Origin: Prosapia bicincta
Lineage: Eukaryota; Arthropoda; Insecta; Hemiptera; Cercopidae
Assembly (NCBI GenBank): GCA_036971475.1
Contig: JBAIZL010000007.1
Location: 36,934,283 to 36,998,282 of the forward strand
Length of the DNA: 64,000 nt
Direction of reading: 5' to 3'
Below, piece by piece: positions 11,880-25,790 of the stretch. The position numbers and the translations under genes were made by a program. The notes beneath the pieces were generated by a model. It ran no database searches and was not told where the DNA came from. It saw nothing but the letters and a program-made list of their open reading frames with translations. Positions within the stretch are counted from its first letter, which is position 1, and each line of letters opens with the position of its first letter.

Positions 11880-14282
11880 ACATCGCTATAAAAGTTTAAA
11901 AAAATATTATTTCTAGTAGTAGTAGTGTTCTTTCTATGATGTCCGATAGACTGCGACACTGTCTTCATGCCGCTCCTATATTCTTTACTAAGGGAAACCT
12001 TAATCTTTCCCATACTCCTATCCTTTGTTGGCAACAACATACATCGCTATAAAAGTTAAAAAAATATTATTTCTAGTAGTAGTAGTGTTCTTTCTATGAT
12101 GTCCGATAGACTGCGACACTGTCTTCATGGCGCTCCTATATTCTTTACTAAGGGAAACCTTAATCTTTCCCATACTCCTATCCTTTGTTGGCAACAACAT
12201 ACATCGCTATAAAAGTTTAAAAAAATATTATTTCTAGTAGTAGTAGTGTTCTTTCTATGATGTCCGATAGACTGCGACACTGTCTTCATGCCGCTCCTAT
12301 ATTCTTTACTAAGGGAAACCTTAATCTTTCCCATACTCCTATCCTTTGTTGGCAACAACATACATCGCTATAAAAGTTTAAAAAAATATTATTTCTAGTA
12401 GTAGTAGTGTTCTTTCTATGATGTCCGATAGACTGCGACACTGTCTTCATGCCGCTCCTATATTCTTTACTAAGGGAAACCTTAATCTTTCCCATACTCC
12501 TATCCTTTGTTGGCAACAACATACATCGCTATAAAAGTTTAAAAAAATATTATTTCTAGTAGTAGTAGTGTTCTTTCTATGATGTCCGATAGACTGCGAC
12601 ACTGTCTTCATGCCGCTCCTATATTCTTTACTAAGGGAAACCTTAATCTTTCCCATACTCCTATCCTTTGTTGGCAACAACATACATCGCTATAAAAGTT
12701 TAAAAAATATTATTTCTAGTAGTAGTAGTGTTCTTTCTATGATGTCCGATAGACTGCGACACTGTCTTCATGGCGCTCCTATATTCTTTACTAAGGGAAA
12801 CCTTAATCTTTCCCATACTCCTATCCTTTGTTGGCAACAAAATACATCGCTATAAAAGTTTAAAAAAATATTATTTCTAGTAGTAGTAGTGTTCTTTCTA
12901 TGATGTCCGATAAACTGCGACACTGTCTTCATGGCGCTCCTATATTCTTTACTAAGGGAAACCTTAATCTTTCCCATACTCCTATCCTTTGTTGGCAACA
13001 ACATACATCGCTATAAAAGTTTAAAAAAATATTATTTCTAGTAGTAGTAGTGTTCTTTCTATGATGTCCGATAGACTGCGACACTGTCTTCATGGCGCTC
13101 CTATATTCTTTACTAAGGGAAAATCTTTCCCATACTCCTATCCTTTGTTGGCAACAACATACATCGCTATAAAAGTTTAAAAAAATATTATTTCTAGTAG
13201 TAGTAGTGTTCTTTCTATGATGTCCGATAGACTGCGACACTGTCTTCATGGCGCTCCTATATTCTTTACTAAGGGAAACCTTAATCTTTCCCATACTCCT
13301 ATCCTTTGTTGGCAACAACATACATCGCTATAAAAGTTTAAAAAAATATTATTTCTAGTAGTAGTAGTGTTCTTTCTATGATGTCCGATAGACTGCGACA
13401 CTGTCTTCATGGCGCTCCTATATTCTTTACTAAGGGACACCTTAATCTTCCCTATACTCCTATCCTTTGTTGGCAACAACATACATCGCTATAAAAGTTT
13501 AAAAAAATATTATTTCTAGTAGTAGTAGTGTTCTTTCTATGATGTCCGATAGACTGCGACACTGTCTTCATGGCGCTCCTATATTCTTTACTAAGGGAAA
13601 CCTTAATCTTTCCCATACTCCTATCCTTTGTTGGCAACAACATACATCGCTATAAAAGTTTAAAAAAATATTATTTCTAGTAGTAGTAGTGTTCTTTCTA
13701 TGATGACCGATAGACTGCGACACTGTCTTCATGCCGCTCCTATATTCTTTACTAAGGGAAACCTTAATCTTTCCCATACTCCTATCCTTTGTTGCAACAA
13801 CATACATCGCTATAAATGTTTAAAAAAATATTATTTCTAGTAGTAGTAGTGTTCTTTCTATGATGTCCGATAGACTGCGACACTGTCTTCATGGCGATCC
13901 TATATTCTTTACTAAGGGAAACCTTAATCTTTCCCATACTCCTATCCTTTGTTGCAACAACATACATCGCTATAAAAGTTAAAAAAATATTATTTCTAGT
14001 AGTAGTAGTGTTCTTTCTATGATGTCCGATAGACTGCGACACTGTCTTCATGTCGCTCCTATATTCTTTACTAAGGGAAACCTTAATCTTTCCCATACTC
14101 CTATCCTTTGTTGGAACAACATACATCGCTATAAAAGTTTAAAAAAATATTATTTCTAGTAGTAGTAGTGTTCTTTCTATGATGTCCGATAGACTGCGAC
14201 ACTGTCTTCATGGCGCTCCTATATTCTTTACTAAGGGAAACCTTAATCTTTCCCATACTCCTATCCTTTGTTGCAACAACAT
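11880..14282. repeat. 15-monomer higher-order repeat, copy 1 (2403 bp)
   Basis: The segment is followed directly by a near-identical copy 2403 bp downstream. Shared private markers are GATAAACTG (TAAACTG at 12911 and 15314), the 5-bp deletion giving GGGAAAATCTTT (13120 and 15523) and CATGTCGC (14051 and 16454). Boundaries are approximate to within one monomer. Confidence 0.85.
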
Positions 14283-16685
14283 ACATCGCTATAAAAGTTT
14301 AAAAAAATATTATTTCTAGTAGTAGTAGTGTTCTTTCTATGATGTCCGATAGACTGCGACACTGTCTTCATGCCGCTCCTATATTCTTTACTAAGGGAAA
14401 CCTTAATCTTTCCCATACTCCTATCCTTTGTTGGCAACAACATACATCGCTATAAAAGTTAAAAAAATATTATTTCTAGTAGTAGTAGTGTTCTTTCTAT
14501 GATGTCCGATAGACTGCGACACTGTCTTCATGGCGCTCCTATATTCTTTACTAAGGGAAACCTTAATCTTTCCCATACTCCTATCCTTTGTTGGCAACAA
14601 CATACATCGCTATAAAAGTTTAAAAAAATATTATTTCTAGTAGTAGTAGTGTTCTTTCTATGATGTCCGATAGACTGCGACACTGTCTTCATGCCGCTCC
14701 TATATTCTTTACTAAGGGAAACCTTAATCTTTCCCATACTCCTATCCTTTGTTGGCAACAACATACATCGCTATAAAAGTTTAAAAAAATATTATTTCTA
14801 GTAGTAGTAGTGTTCTTTCTATGATGTCCGATAGACTGCGACACTGTCTTCATGCCGCTCCTATATTCTTTACTAAGGGAAACCTTAATCTTTCCCATAC
14901 TCCTATCCTTTGTTGGCAACAACATACATCGCTATAAAAGTTTAAAAAAATATTATTTCTAGTAGTAGTAGTGTTCTTTCTATGATGTCCGATAGACTGC
15001 GACACTGTCTTCATGCCGCTCCTATATTCTTTACTAAGGGAAACCTTAATCTTTCCCATACTCCTATCCTTTGTTGGCAACAACATACATCGCTATAAAA
15101 GTTTAAAAAATATTATTTCTAGTAGTAGTAGTGTTCTTTCTATGATGTCCGATAGACTGCGACACTGTCTTCATGGCGCTCCTATATTCTTTACTAAGGG
15201 AAACCTTAATCTTTCCCATACTCCTATCCTTTGTTGGCAACAACATACATCGCTATAAAAGTTTAAAAAAATATTATTTCTAGTAGTAGTAGTGTTCTTT
15301 CTATGATGTCCGATAAACTGCGACACTGTCTTCATGGCGCTCCTATATTCTTTACTAAGGGAAACCTTAATCTTTCCCATACTCCTATCCTTTGTTGGCA
15401 ACAACATACATCGCTATAAAAGTTTAAAAAAATATTATTTCTAGTAGTAGTAGTGTTCTTTCTATGATGTCCGATAGACTGCGACACTGTCTTCATGGCG
15501 CTCCTATATTCTTTACTAAGGGAAAATCTTTCCCATACTCCTATCCTTTGTTGGCAACAACATACATCGCTATAAAAGTTTAAAAAAATATTATTTCTAG
15601 TAGTAGTAGTGTTCTTTCTATGATGTCCGATAGACTGCGACACTGTCTTCATGGCGCTCCTATATTCTTTACTAAGGGAAACCTTAATCTTTCCCATACT
15701 CCTATCCTTTGTTGGCAAAAACATACATCGCTATAAAAGTTTAAAAAAATATTATTTCTAGTAGTAGTAGTGTTCTTTCTATGATGTCCGATACACTGCG
15801 ACACTGTCTTCATGGCGCTCCTATATTCTTTACTAAGGGACACCTTAATCTTCCCTATACTCCTATCCTTTGTTGGCAACAACATACATCGCTATAAAAG
15901 TTTAAAAAAATATTATTTCTAGTAGTAGTAGTGTTCTTTCTATGATGTCCGATAGACTGCGACACTGTCTTCATGGCGCTCCTATATTCTTTACTAAGGG
16001 AAACCTTAATCTTTCCCATACTCCTATCCTTTGTTGGCAACAACATACATCGCTATAAAAGTTTAAAAAAATATTATTTCTAGTAGTAGTAGTGTTCTTT
16101 CTATGATGACCGATAGACTGCGACACTGTCTTCATGCCGCTCCTATATTCTTTACTAAGGGAAACCTTAATCTTTCCCATACTCCTATCCTTTGTTGCAA
16201 CAACATACATCGCTATAAATGTTTAAAAAAATATTATTTCTAGTAGTAGTAGTGTTCTTTCTATGATGTCCGATAGACTGCGACACTGTCTTCATGGCGC
16301 TCCTATATTCTTTACTAAGGGAAACCTTAATCTTTCCCATACTCCTATCCTTTGTTGCAACAACATACATCGCTATAAAAGTTAAAAAAATATTATTTCT
16401 AGTAGTAGTAGTGTTCTTTCTATGATGTCCGATAGACTGCGACACTGTCTTCATGTCGCTCCTATATTCTTTACTAAGGGAAACCTTAATCTTTCCCATA
16501 CTCCTATCCTTTGTTGCAACAACATACATCGCTATAAAAGTTTAAAAAAATATTATTTCTAGTAGTAGTAGTGTTCTTTCTATGATGTCCGATAGACTGC
16601 GACACTGTCTTCATGGCGCTCCTATATTCTTTACTAAGGGAAACCTTAATCTTTCCCATACTCCTATCCTTTGTTGCAACAACAT
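14283..16685. repeat. 15-monomer higher-order repeat, copy 2 (2403 bp)
   Basis: This is the tandem partner of the preceding block, carrying the same rare variants at +2403 bp. It has a few private changes of its own, such as GATACACTG near 15791 and CAAAAACAT near 15716, so the copies have diverged slightly since duplication. Confidence 0.85.
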
Positions 16686-19600
16686 ACATCGCTATAAAAG
16701 TTTAAAAAAATATTATTTCTAGTAGTAGTAGTGTTCTTTCTATGATGTCCGATAGACTGCGACACTGTCTTCATGGCGCTCCTATATTCTTTACTAAGGG
16801 AAACCTTAATCTTTCCTATACTCCTATCCTTTGTTGGCAACAACATACATCGCTATAAAAGTTAAAAAAATATTATTTCTAGTAGTAGTAGTGTTCTTTC
16901 TATGATGTCCGATAGACTGCGACACTGTCTTCATGGCGCTCCTATATTCTTTACTAAGGGAAACCTTAATCTTTCCTATACTCCTATCCTTTGTTGGCAA
17001 CAACATACATCGCTATAAAAGTTTAAAAAAATATTATTTCTAGTAGTAGTAGTGTTCTTTCTATGATGACCGATAGACTGCGACACTGTCTTCATGCCGC
17101 TCCTATATTCTTTACTAAGGGAAACCTTAATCTTTCCCATACTCCTATCCTTTGTTGCAACAACATACATCGCTATAAAAATTTAAAAAAATATTATTTC
17201 TAGTAGTAGTAGTGTTCTTTCTATGATGTCCGATAGACTGCGACACTGTCTTCATGGCGCTCCTATATTCTTTACTAAGGGAAACCTTAATCTTTCCCAT
17301 ACTCCTATCCTTTGTTGCAACAACATACATCGCTATAAAAGTTTAAAAAAATATTATTTCTAGTAGTAGTAGTGTTCTTTCTATGGTGTCCGATAGACTG
17401 CGACACTGTCTTCATGCCGCTCCTATATTCTTTACTAAGGGAAACCTTAATCTTTCCTATACTCCTATCCTTTGTTGGCAACAACATACATCGCTATAAA
17501 AGTTAAAAAAATATTATTTCTAGTAGTAGTAGTGTTCTTTCTATGATGTCCGATAGACTGCGACACTGTCTTCATGGCGCTCCTATATTCTTTACTAAGG
17601 GAAACCTTAATCTTTCCCATACTCCTATCCTTTGTTGCAACAACATACATCGCTATAAAAGTTTAAAAAAATATTATTTCTAGTAGTAGTAGTGTTCTTT
17701 CTATGATGTCCGATAGACTGCGACACTGTCTTCATGGCGCTCCTATATTCTTTACTAAGGGAAACCTTAATCTTTCCCATACTCCTATCCTTTGTTGCAA
17801 CAACATACATCGCTATAAAAGTTAAAAAAATATTATTTCTAGTAGTAGTAGTGTTCTTTCTATGATGTCCGATAGACTGCGACACTGTCTTCATGTCGCT
17901 CCTATATTCTTTACTAAGGGAAACCTTAATCTTTCCCATACTCCTATCCTTTGTTGCAACAACATACATCGCTATAAAAGTTTAAAAAAATATTATTTCT
18001 AGTAGTAGTAGTGTTCTTTCTATGATGACCGATAGACTGCGACACTGTCTTCATGGCGCTCCTATATTCTTTACTAAGGGAAACCTTAATCTTTCCCATA
18101 CTCCTATCCTTTGTTGCAACAACATACATCGCTATAAAAGTTTAAAAAAATATTATTTCTAGTAGTAGTAGTGTTCTTTCTATGATGTCCGATAGACTGC
18201 GACACTGTCTTCATGGCGCTCCTATATTCTTTACTAAGGGAAACCTTAATCTTTCCTATACTCCTATCCTTTGTTGGCAACAACATACATCGCTATAAAA
18301 GTTAAAAAAATATTATTTCTAGTAGTAGTAGTGTTCTTTCTATGATGTCCGATAGACTGCGACACTGTCTTCATGCCGCTCCTATATTCTTTACTAAGGG
18401 AAACCTTAATCTTTCCTATACTCCTATCCTTTGTTGCAACAACATACATCGCTATAAAAGTTTAAAAAAATATTATTTCTAGTAGTAGTAGTGTTCTTTC
18501 TATGATGTCCGATAGACTGCGACACTGTCTTCATGCCGCTCCTATATTCTTTACTAAGGGACACCTTAATCTTCCCTATACTCCTATCCTTTGTTGGCAA
18601 CAACATACATCGCTATAAAAGTTAAAAAAATATTATTTCTAGTAGTAGTAGTGTTCTTTCTATGATGACCGATAGACTGCGACACTGTCTTCATGCCGCT
18701 CCTATATTCTTTACTAAGGGACACCTTAATCTTCCCTATACTCCTATCCTTTGTTGGCAACAACATACATCGCTATAAAAGTTAAAAAAATATTACTTCT
18801 AGTAGTAGTAGTGTTCTTTCTATGATGTCCGATAGACTGCGACACTGTCTTCATGCCGCTCCTATATTCTTTACTAAGGGAAACCTTAATCTTCCCTATA
18901 CTCCTATCCTTTGTTGGCAACAACATACATCGCTATAAAAGTTAAAAAAATATTATTTCTAGTAGTAGTAGTGTTCTTTCTATGATGTCCGATAGACTGC
19001 GACACTGTCTTCATGCCGCTCCTATATTCTTTACTAAGGGAAACCTTAATCTTTCCTATACTCCTATCCTTTGTTGCAACAACATACATCGCTATAAAAG
19101 TTTAAAAAAATATTATTTCTAGTAGTAGTAGTGTTCTTTCTATGATGTCCGTAAGACTGCGACACTGTCTTCATGCCGCTCCTATATTCATTACTAAGGG
19201 ACACCTTAATCTTCCCTATACTCCTATCCTTTGTTGGCAACAACATACATCGCTATAAAAGTTAAAAAAATATTATTTCTAGTAGTAGTAGTGTTCTTTC
19301 TATGATGACCGATAGACTGCGACACTGTCTTCATGCCGCTCCTATATTCTTTACTAAGGGACACCTTAATCTTCCCTATACTCCTATCCTTTGTTGGCAA
19401 CAACATACATCGCTATAAAAGTTAAAAAAATATTATTTCTAGTAGTAGTAGTGTTCTTTCTATGATGTCCGATAGACTGCGACACTGTCTTCATGCCGCT
19501 CCTATATTCTTTACTAAGGGAAACCTTAATCTTTCCTATACTCCTATCCTTTGTTGCAACAACATACATCGCTATAAAAGTTTAAAAAAATATTATTTCT

Positions 19601-22102
19601 AGTAGTAGTAGTGTTCTTTCTATGATGTCCGATAGACTGCGACACTGTCTTCATGCCGCTCCTATATTCTTTACTAAGGGAAACCTTAATCTTCCCTATA
19701 CTCCTATCCTTTGTTGCAACAACATACATCGCTATAAAAGTTTAAAAAAATATTATTTCTAGTAGTAGTAGTGTTCTTTCTATGATGTCCGATAGACTGC
19801 GACACTGTCTTCATGCCGCTCCTATATTCTTTACTAAGGGAAACCTTAATCTTTCCTATACTCCTATCCTTTGTTGCAACAACATACATCGCTATAAAAG
19901 TTTAAAAAAATATTATTTTTAGTATTAGTAGTGTTCTTTCTATGATGACCGATAGACTGCGACACTGTCTTCATGGCGCTCCTATATTCTTTACTAAGGG
20001 AAACCTTAATCTTCCCTATACTCCTACCCTTTGTTGGCAACAACATACATCGCTATAAAAGTTAAAAAAATATTATTTCTAGTAGTAGTAGTGTTCTTTC
20101 TATGATGTCCGATAGACTGCGACACTGTCTTCATGCCGCTCCTATATTCTTTACTAAGGGAAACCTTAATATTTCCTATACTCCTATCCTTTGTTGCAAC
20201 AACATACATCGCTATAAAAGTTTAAAAAAATATTATTTCTAGTAGTAGTAGTGTTCTTTCTATGATGTCCGATAGACTGCGACACTGTCTTCATGCCGCT
20301 CCTATATTCTTTACTAAGGGAAACCTTAATCTTTCCCATACTCCTATCCTTTGTTGCAACAACATACATCGCTATAAAAGTTTAAAAAAATATTATTTCT
20401 AGTAGTAGTAGTGTTCTTTCTATGATGTCCGATAGACATCGACACTGTCTTCATGGCGCTCCTATATTCTTTACTAAGGGAAACCTTAATCTTTCCTATA
20501 CTCCTATCCTTTGTTGGCAACAACATACATCGCTATAAAAGTTAGAAAAATATTATTTCTAGTAGTAGTAGTGTTCTTTCTATGATGTCCGATAGACTGC
20601 GACACTGTCTTCATGGCGCTCCTATATTCTTTACTAAGGGAAACCTTAATCTTTCCCATACTCCTATCCTTTGTTGCAACAACATACATCGCTATAAAAA
20701 TTTAAAAAAATATTATTTCTAGTAGTAGTAGTGTTCTTTCTATGATGTCCGATAGACTGCGACACTGTCTTCATGGCGCTCCTATATTCTTTACTAAGGG
20801 AAACCTTAATCTTTCCCATACTCCTATCCTTTGTTGCAACAACATACATCGCTATAAAAGTTTAAAAAAATATTATTTCTAGTAGTAGTAGTGTTCTTTC
20901 TATGGTGTCCGATAGACTGCGACACTGTCTTCATGCCGCTCCTATATTCTTTACTAAGGGAAAACTTAATCTTTCCTATACTCCTATCCTTTGTTGGCAA
21001 CAACATACATCGCTATAAAAGTTAAAAAAATATTATTTCTAGTAGTAGTAGTGTTCTTTCTATGATGTCCGATAGACTGCGACACTGTCTTCATGGCGCT
21101 CCTATATTCTTTACTAAGGGAAACCTTAATCTTTCCCATACTCCTATCCTTTGTTGCAACAACATACATCGCTATAAAAGTTTAAAAAAATATTATTTCT
21201 AGTAGTAGTAGTGTTCTTTCTATGATGTCCGATAGACTGCGACACTGTCTTCATGGCGCTCCTATATTCTTTACTAAGGGAAACCTTAATCTTTCCCATA
21301 CTCCTATCCTTTGTTGCAACAACATACATCGCTATAAAAGTTAAAAAAATATTATTTCTAGTAGTAGTAGTGTTCTTTCTATGATGTCCGATAGACTGCG
21401 ACACTGTCTTCATGTCGCTCCTATATTCTTTACTAAGGGAAACCTTAATCTTTCCCATACTCCTATCCTTTGTTGCAACAACATACATCGCTATAAAAGT
21501 TTAAAAAAATATTATTTCTAGTAGTAGTAGTGTTCTTTCTATGATGACCGATAGACTGCGACACTGTCTTCATGGCGCTCCTATATTCTTTACTAAGGGA
21601 AACCTTAATCTTTCCTATACTCCTATCCTTTGTTGGCAACAACATACATCGCTATAAAAGTTAAAAAAATATTATTTCTAGTAGTAGTAGTGTTCTTTCT
21701 ATGATGTCCGATAGACTGCGACACAGTCTTCATGCCGCTCCTATATTCTTTACTAAGGGAAACCTTAATCTTCCCTATACTCCTATCCTTTGTTGGCAAC
21801 AACATACATCGCTATAAAAGTTAAAAAAATATTATTTCTAGTAGTAGTAGTGTTCTTTCTATGATGTCCGATAGACTGCGACACTGTCTTCATGCCGCTC
21901 CTATATTCTTTACTAAGGGAAACCTTAATCTTTCCTATACTCCTATCCTTTGTTGCAACAACATACATCGCTATAAAAGTTTAAAAAAATATTATTTCTA
22001 GTAGTAGTAGTGTTCTTTCTATGATGTCCGTAAGACTGCGACACTGTCTTCATGCCGCTCCTATATTCTTTACTAAGGGACACCTTAATCTTCCCTATAC
22101 TC

Positions 22103-25100
22103 CTATCCTTTGTTGGCAACAACATACATCGCTATAAAAGTTAAAAAAATATTATTTCTAGTAGTAGTAGTGTTCTTTCTATGATGACCGATAGACTGCG
22201 ACACTGTCTTCATGCCGCTCCTATATTCTTTACTAAGGGACACCTTAATCTTCCCTATACTCCTATCCTTTGTTGGCAACAACATACATCGCTATAAAAG
22301 TTAAAAAAATATTATTTCTAGTAGTAGTAGTGTTCTTTCTATGATGTCCGATAGACTGCGACACTGTCTTCATGCCGCTCCTATATTCTTTACTAAGGGA
22401 AACCTTAATCTTTCCTATACTCCTATCCTTTGTTGCAACAACATACATCGCTATAAAAGTTTTAAAAAATATTATTTCTAGTAGTAGTAGTGTTCTTTCT
22501 ATGATGTCCGATAGACTGCGACACTGTCTTCATGCCGCTCCTATATTCTTTACTAAGGGAAACCTTAATCTTCCCTATACTCCTATCCTTTGTTGCAACA
22601 ACATACATCGCTATAAAAGTTTAAAAAAATATTATTTCTAGTAGTAGTAGTGTTCTTTCTATGATGTCCGATAGACTGCGACACTGTCTTCATGCCGCTC
22701 CTATATTCTTTACTAAGGGAAACCTTAATCTTTCCTATACTCCTATCCTTTGTTGCAACAACATACATCGCTATAAAAGTTTAAAAAAATATTATTTCTA
22801 GTAGTAGTAGTGTTCTTTCTATGATGACCGATAGACTGCGACACTGTCTTCATGGCGCTCCTATATTCTTTACTAAGGGAAACCTTAATCTTCCCTATAC
22901 TCCTACCCTTTGTTGGCAACAACATACATCGCTATAAAAGTTAAAAAAATATTATTTCTAGTAGTAGTAGTGTTCTTTCTATGATGTCCGATAGACTGCG
23001 ACACTGTCTTCATGCCGCTCCTATATTCTTTACTAAGGGAAACCTTAATATTTCCTATACTCCTATCCTTTGTTGCAACAACATACATCGCTATAAAAGA
23101 TTAAAAAAATAATATTTCTAGTAGTAGTATTGTTCTTTCTATGATGTCCGATAGACTGCGACACTGTCTTCATGCCGCTCCTATATTCTTTACTAAGGGA
23201 CACCTTAATCTTCCCTATACTCCTATCCTTTGGTGGCAACAACATACATCGCTATAAAAGTTAAAAAAATATTATTTCTAGTAGTAGTAGTGTTCTTTCT
23301 ATGATGACCGATAGACTGCGACACTGTCTTCATGCCGCTCCTATATTCCTTACTAAGGGACACCTTAATCTTCCCTATACTCCTATCCTTTGTTGGCAAC
23401 AACATACATCGCTATAAAAGTTAAAAAAATATTATTTCTAGTAGTAGTAGTGTTCTTTCTATGATGTCCGATAGACTGCGACACTGTCTTAATGCCGCTC
23501 CTATATTCTTTACTAAGGGAAACCTTAATCTTTCCTATACTCCTATCCTTTGTTGCAACAACATACATCGCTATAAAAGTTTAAAAAAATATTATTTCTA
23601 GTAGTAGTAGTGTTCTTTCTATGATGTCCGATAGACTGCGACACTGTCTTCATGCCGCTCCTATATTTTTTACTAAGGGAAACCTTAATCTTCCCTATAC
23701 TCCTATCCTTTGTTGCAACAACATACATCGCTATAAAAGTTTAAAAAAATATTATTTCTAGTAGTAGTAGTGTTCTTTCTATGATGTCCGATAGACTGCG
23801 ACACTGTCTTCATGCCGCTCCTATATTCTTTACTAAGGGAAACCTTAATCTTCCCTATACTCCTACCCTTTGTTGGCAACAACATACATCGCTATAAAAG
23901 TTAAAAAAATATTATTTCTAGTAGTAGTAGTGTTCTTTCTATGATGTCCGATAGACTGCGACACTGTCTTCATGCCGCTCCTATATTCTTTACTAAGGGA
24001 AACCTTAATCTTTCCTATACTCCTATCCTTTGTTGCAACAACATACATCGCTATAAAAGTTTAAAAAAATATTATTTCTAGTAGTAGTAGTGTTCTTTCT
24101 ATGATGACCGATAGACTGCGACACTGTCTTCATGGCGCTCCTATATTCTTTACTAAGGGAAACCTTAATCTTCCCTATACTCCTATCCTTTGTTGGCAAC
24201 AACATACATCGCTATAAAAGTTTAAAAAAATATTATTTCTAGTAGTAGTAGTGTTCTTTCTATGATGACCGATAGACTGCGACACTGTCTTCATGGCGCT
24301 CCTATATTCTTTACTAAGGGAAACCTTAATCTTTCCCATACTCCTATCCTTTGTTGGCAACAACATACATCGCTATAAAAGTTTAAAAAAATATTATTTC
24401 TAGTAGTAGTAGTGTTCTTTCTATGATGTCCGATAGACTGCGACACTGTCTTCATGCCGCTCCTATATTCTTTACTAAGGGAAACCTTAATCTTCCCTAT
24501 ACTCCTATCCTTTGTTGGCAACAACATACATCGCTATAAAAGTTTAAAAAAATATTATTTCTAGTAGTAGTAGTGTTCTTTCTATGATGACCGATAGACT
24601 GCGACACTGTCTTGATGGCGCTCCTATATTCTTTACTAGGGGAAACCTTAATCTTTCCCATACTCCTATCCTTTGTTGGCAACAACATACATCGCTATAA
24701 AAGTTTAAAAAAATATTATTTCTAGTAGTAGTAGTGTTCTTTCTATGATGTCCGATAGACTGCGACACTGTCTTCATGGCGCTCCTATATTCTTTACTAA
24801 GGGAAACCTTAATCTTTCCCATACTCCTATCCTTTGATGGCAACAACATACATCGCTATAAAAGTTTAAAAAAATATTATTTCTAGTAGTAGTAGTGTTC
24901 TTTCTATGATGTCCGATAGACTGCGACACTGTCTTCATGCCGCTCCTATATTCTTTACTAAGGGAAACCTTAATCTTTCCCATACTCCTATCCTTTGTTG
25001 GCAACAACATACATCGCTATAAAAGTTAAAAAAATATTATTTCTAGTAGTAGTAGTGTTCTTTCTATGATGTCCGATAGACTGCGACACTGTCTTCATGG

Positions 25101-25790
25101 CGCTCCTATATTCTTTACTAAGGGAAACCTTAATCTTTCCCATACTCCTATCCTTTGTTGGCAACAACATACATCGCTATAAAAGTTTAAAAAAATATTA
25201 TTTCTAGTAGTAGTAGTGTTCTTTCTATGATGTCCGATAGACTGCGACACTGTCTTCATGGCGCTCCTATATTCTTTACTAAGGGAAACCTTAATCTTTC
25301 CCATACTCCTATCCTTTGTTGCAACAACATACATCGCTATAAAAGTTTAAAAAAATATTATTTCTAGTAGTAGTAGTGTTCTTTCTATGATGTCCGATAG
25401 ACTGCGACACTGTCTTCATGGCGCTCCTATATTCTTTACTAAGGGAAACCTTAATCTTTCCCATACTCCTATCCTTTGTTGGCAACAACATACATCGCTA
25501 TAAAAGTTTAAAAAAATATTATTTCTAGTAGTAGTAGTGTTCTTTCTATGATGTCCGATAGACTGCGACACTGTCTTCATGGCGCTCCTATATTCTTTAC
25601 TAAGGGAAACCTTAATCTTTCCCATACTCCTATCCTTTGTTGGCAACAACATACATCGCTATAAAAGTTTAAAAAAATATTATTTCTAGTAGTAGTAGTG
25701 TTCTTTCTATGATGTCCGATAGACTGCGACACTGTCTTCATGCCGCTCCTATATTCTTTACTAAGGGAAACCTTAATCTTCCCTATACTC
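22103..25790. repeat. 23-monomer higher-order repeat, copy 1 (3688 bp)
   Basis: This is copy 1 of a large tandem duplication. It contains the unusual monomer pair with AAGATTA7TAATATT at 23099 and the TTTGGTGGC variant at about 23230. The following segment repeats the monomers in order at an offset that steps from 3688 to 3528 to 3368 bp, as expected if two single monomers (near 22583-22742 and 23543-23702) are absent from copy 2. It also contains block A, copy 3 (23383-25010). Confidence 0.85.
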
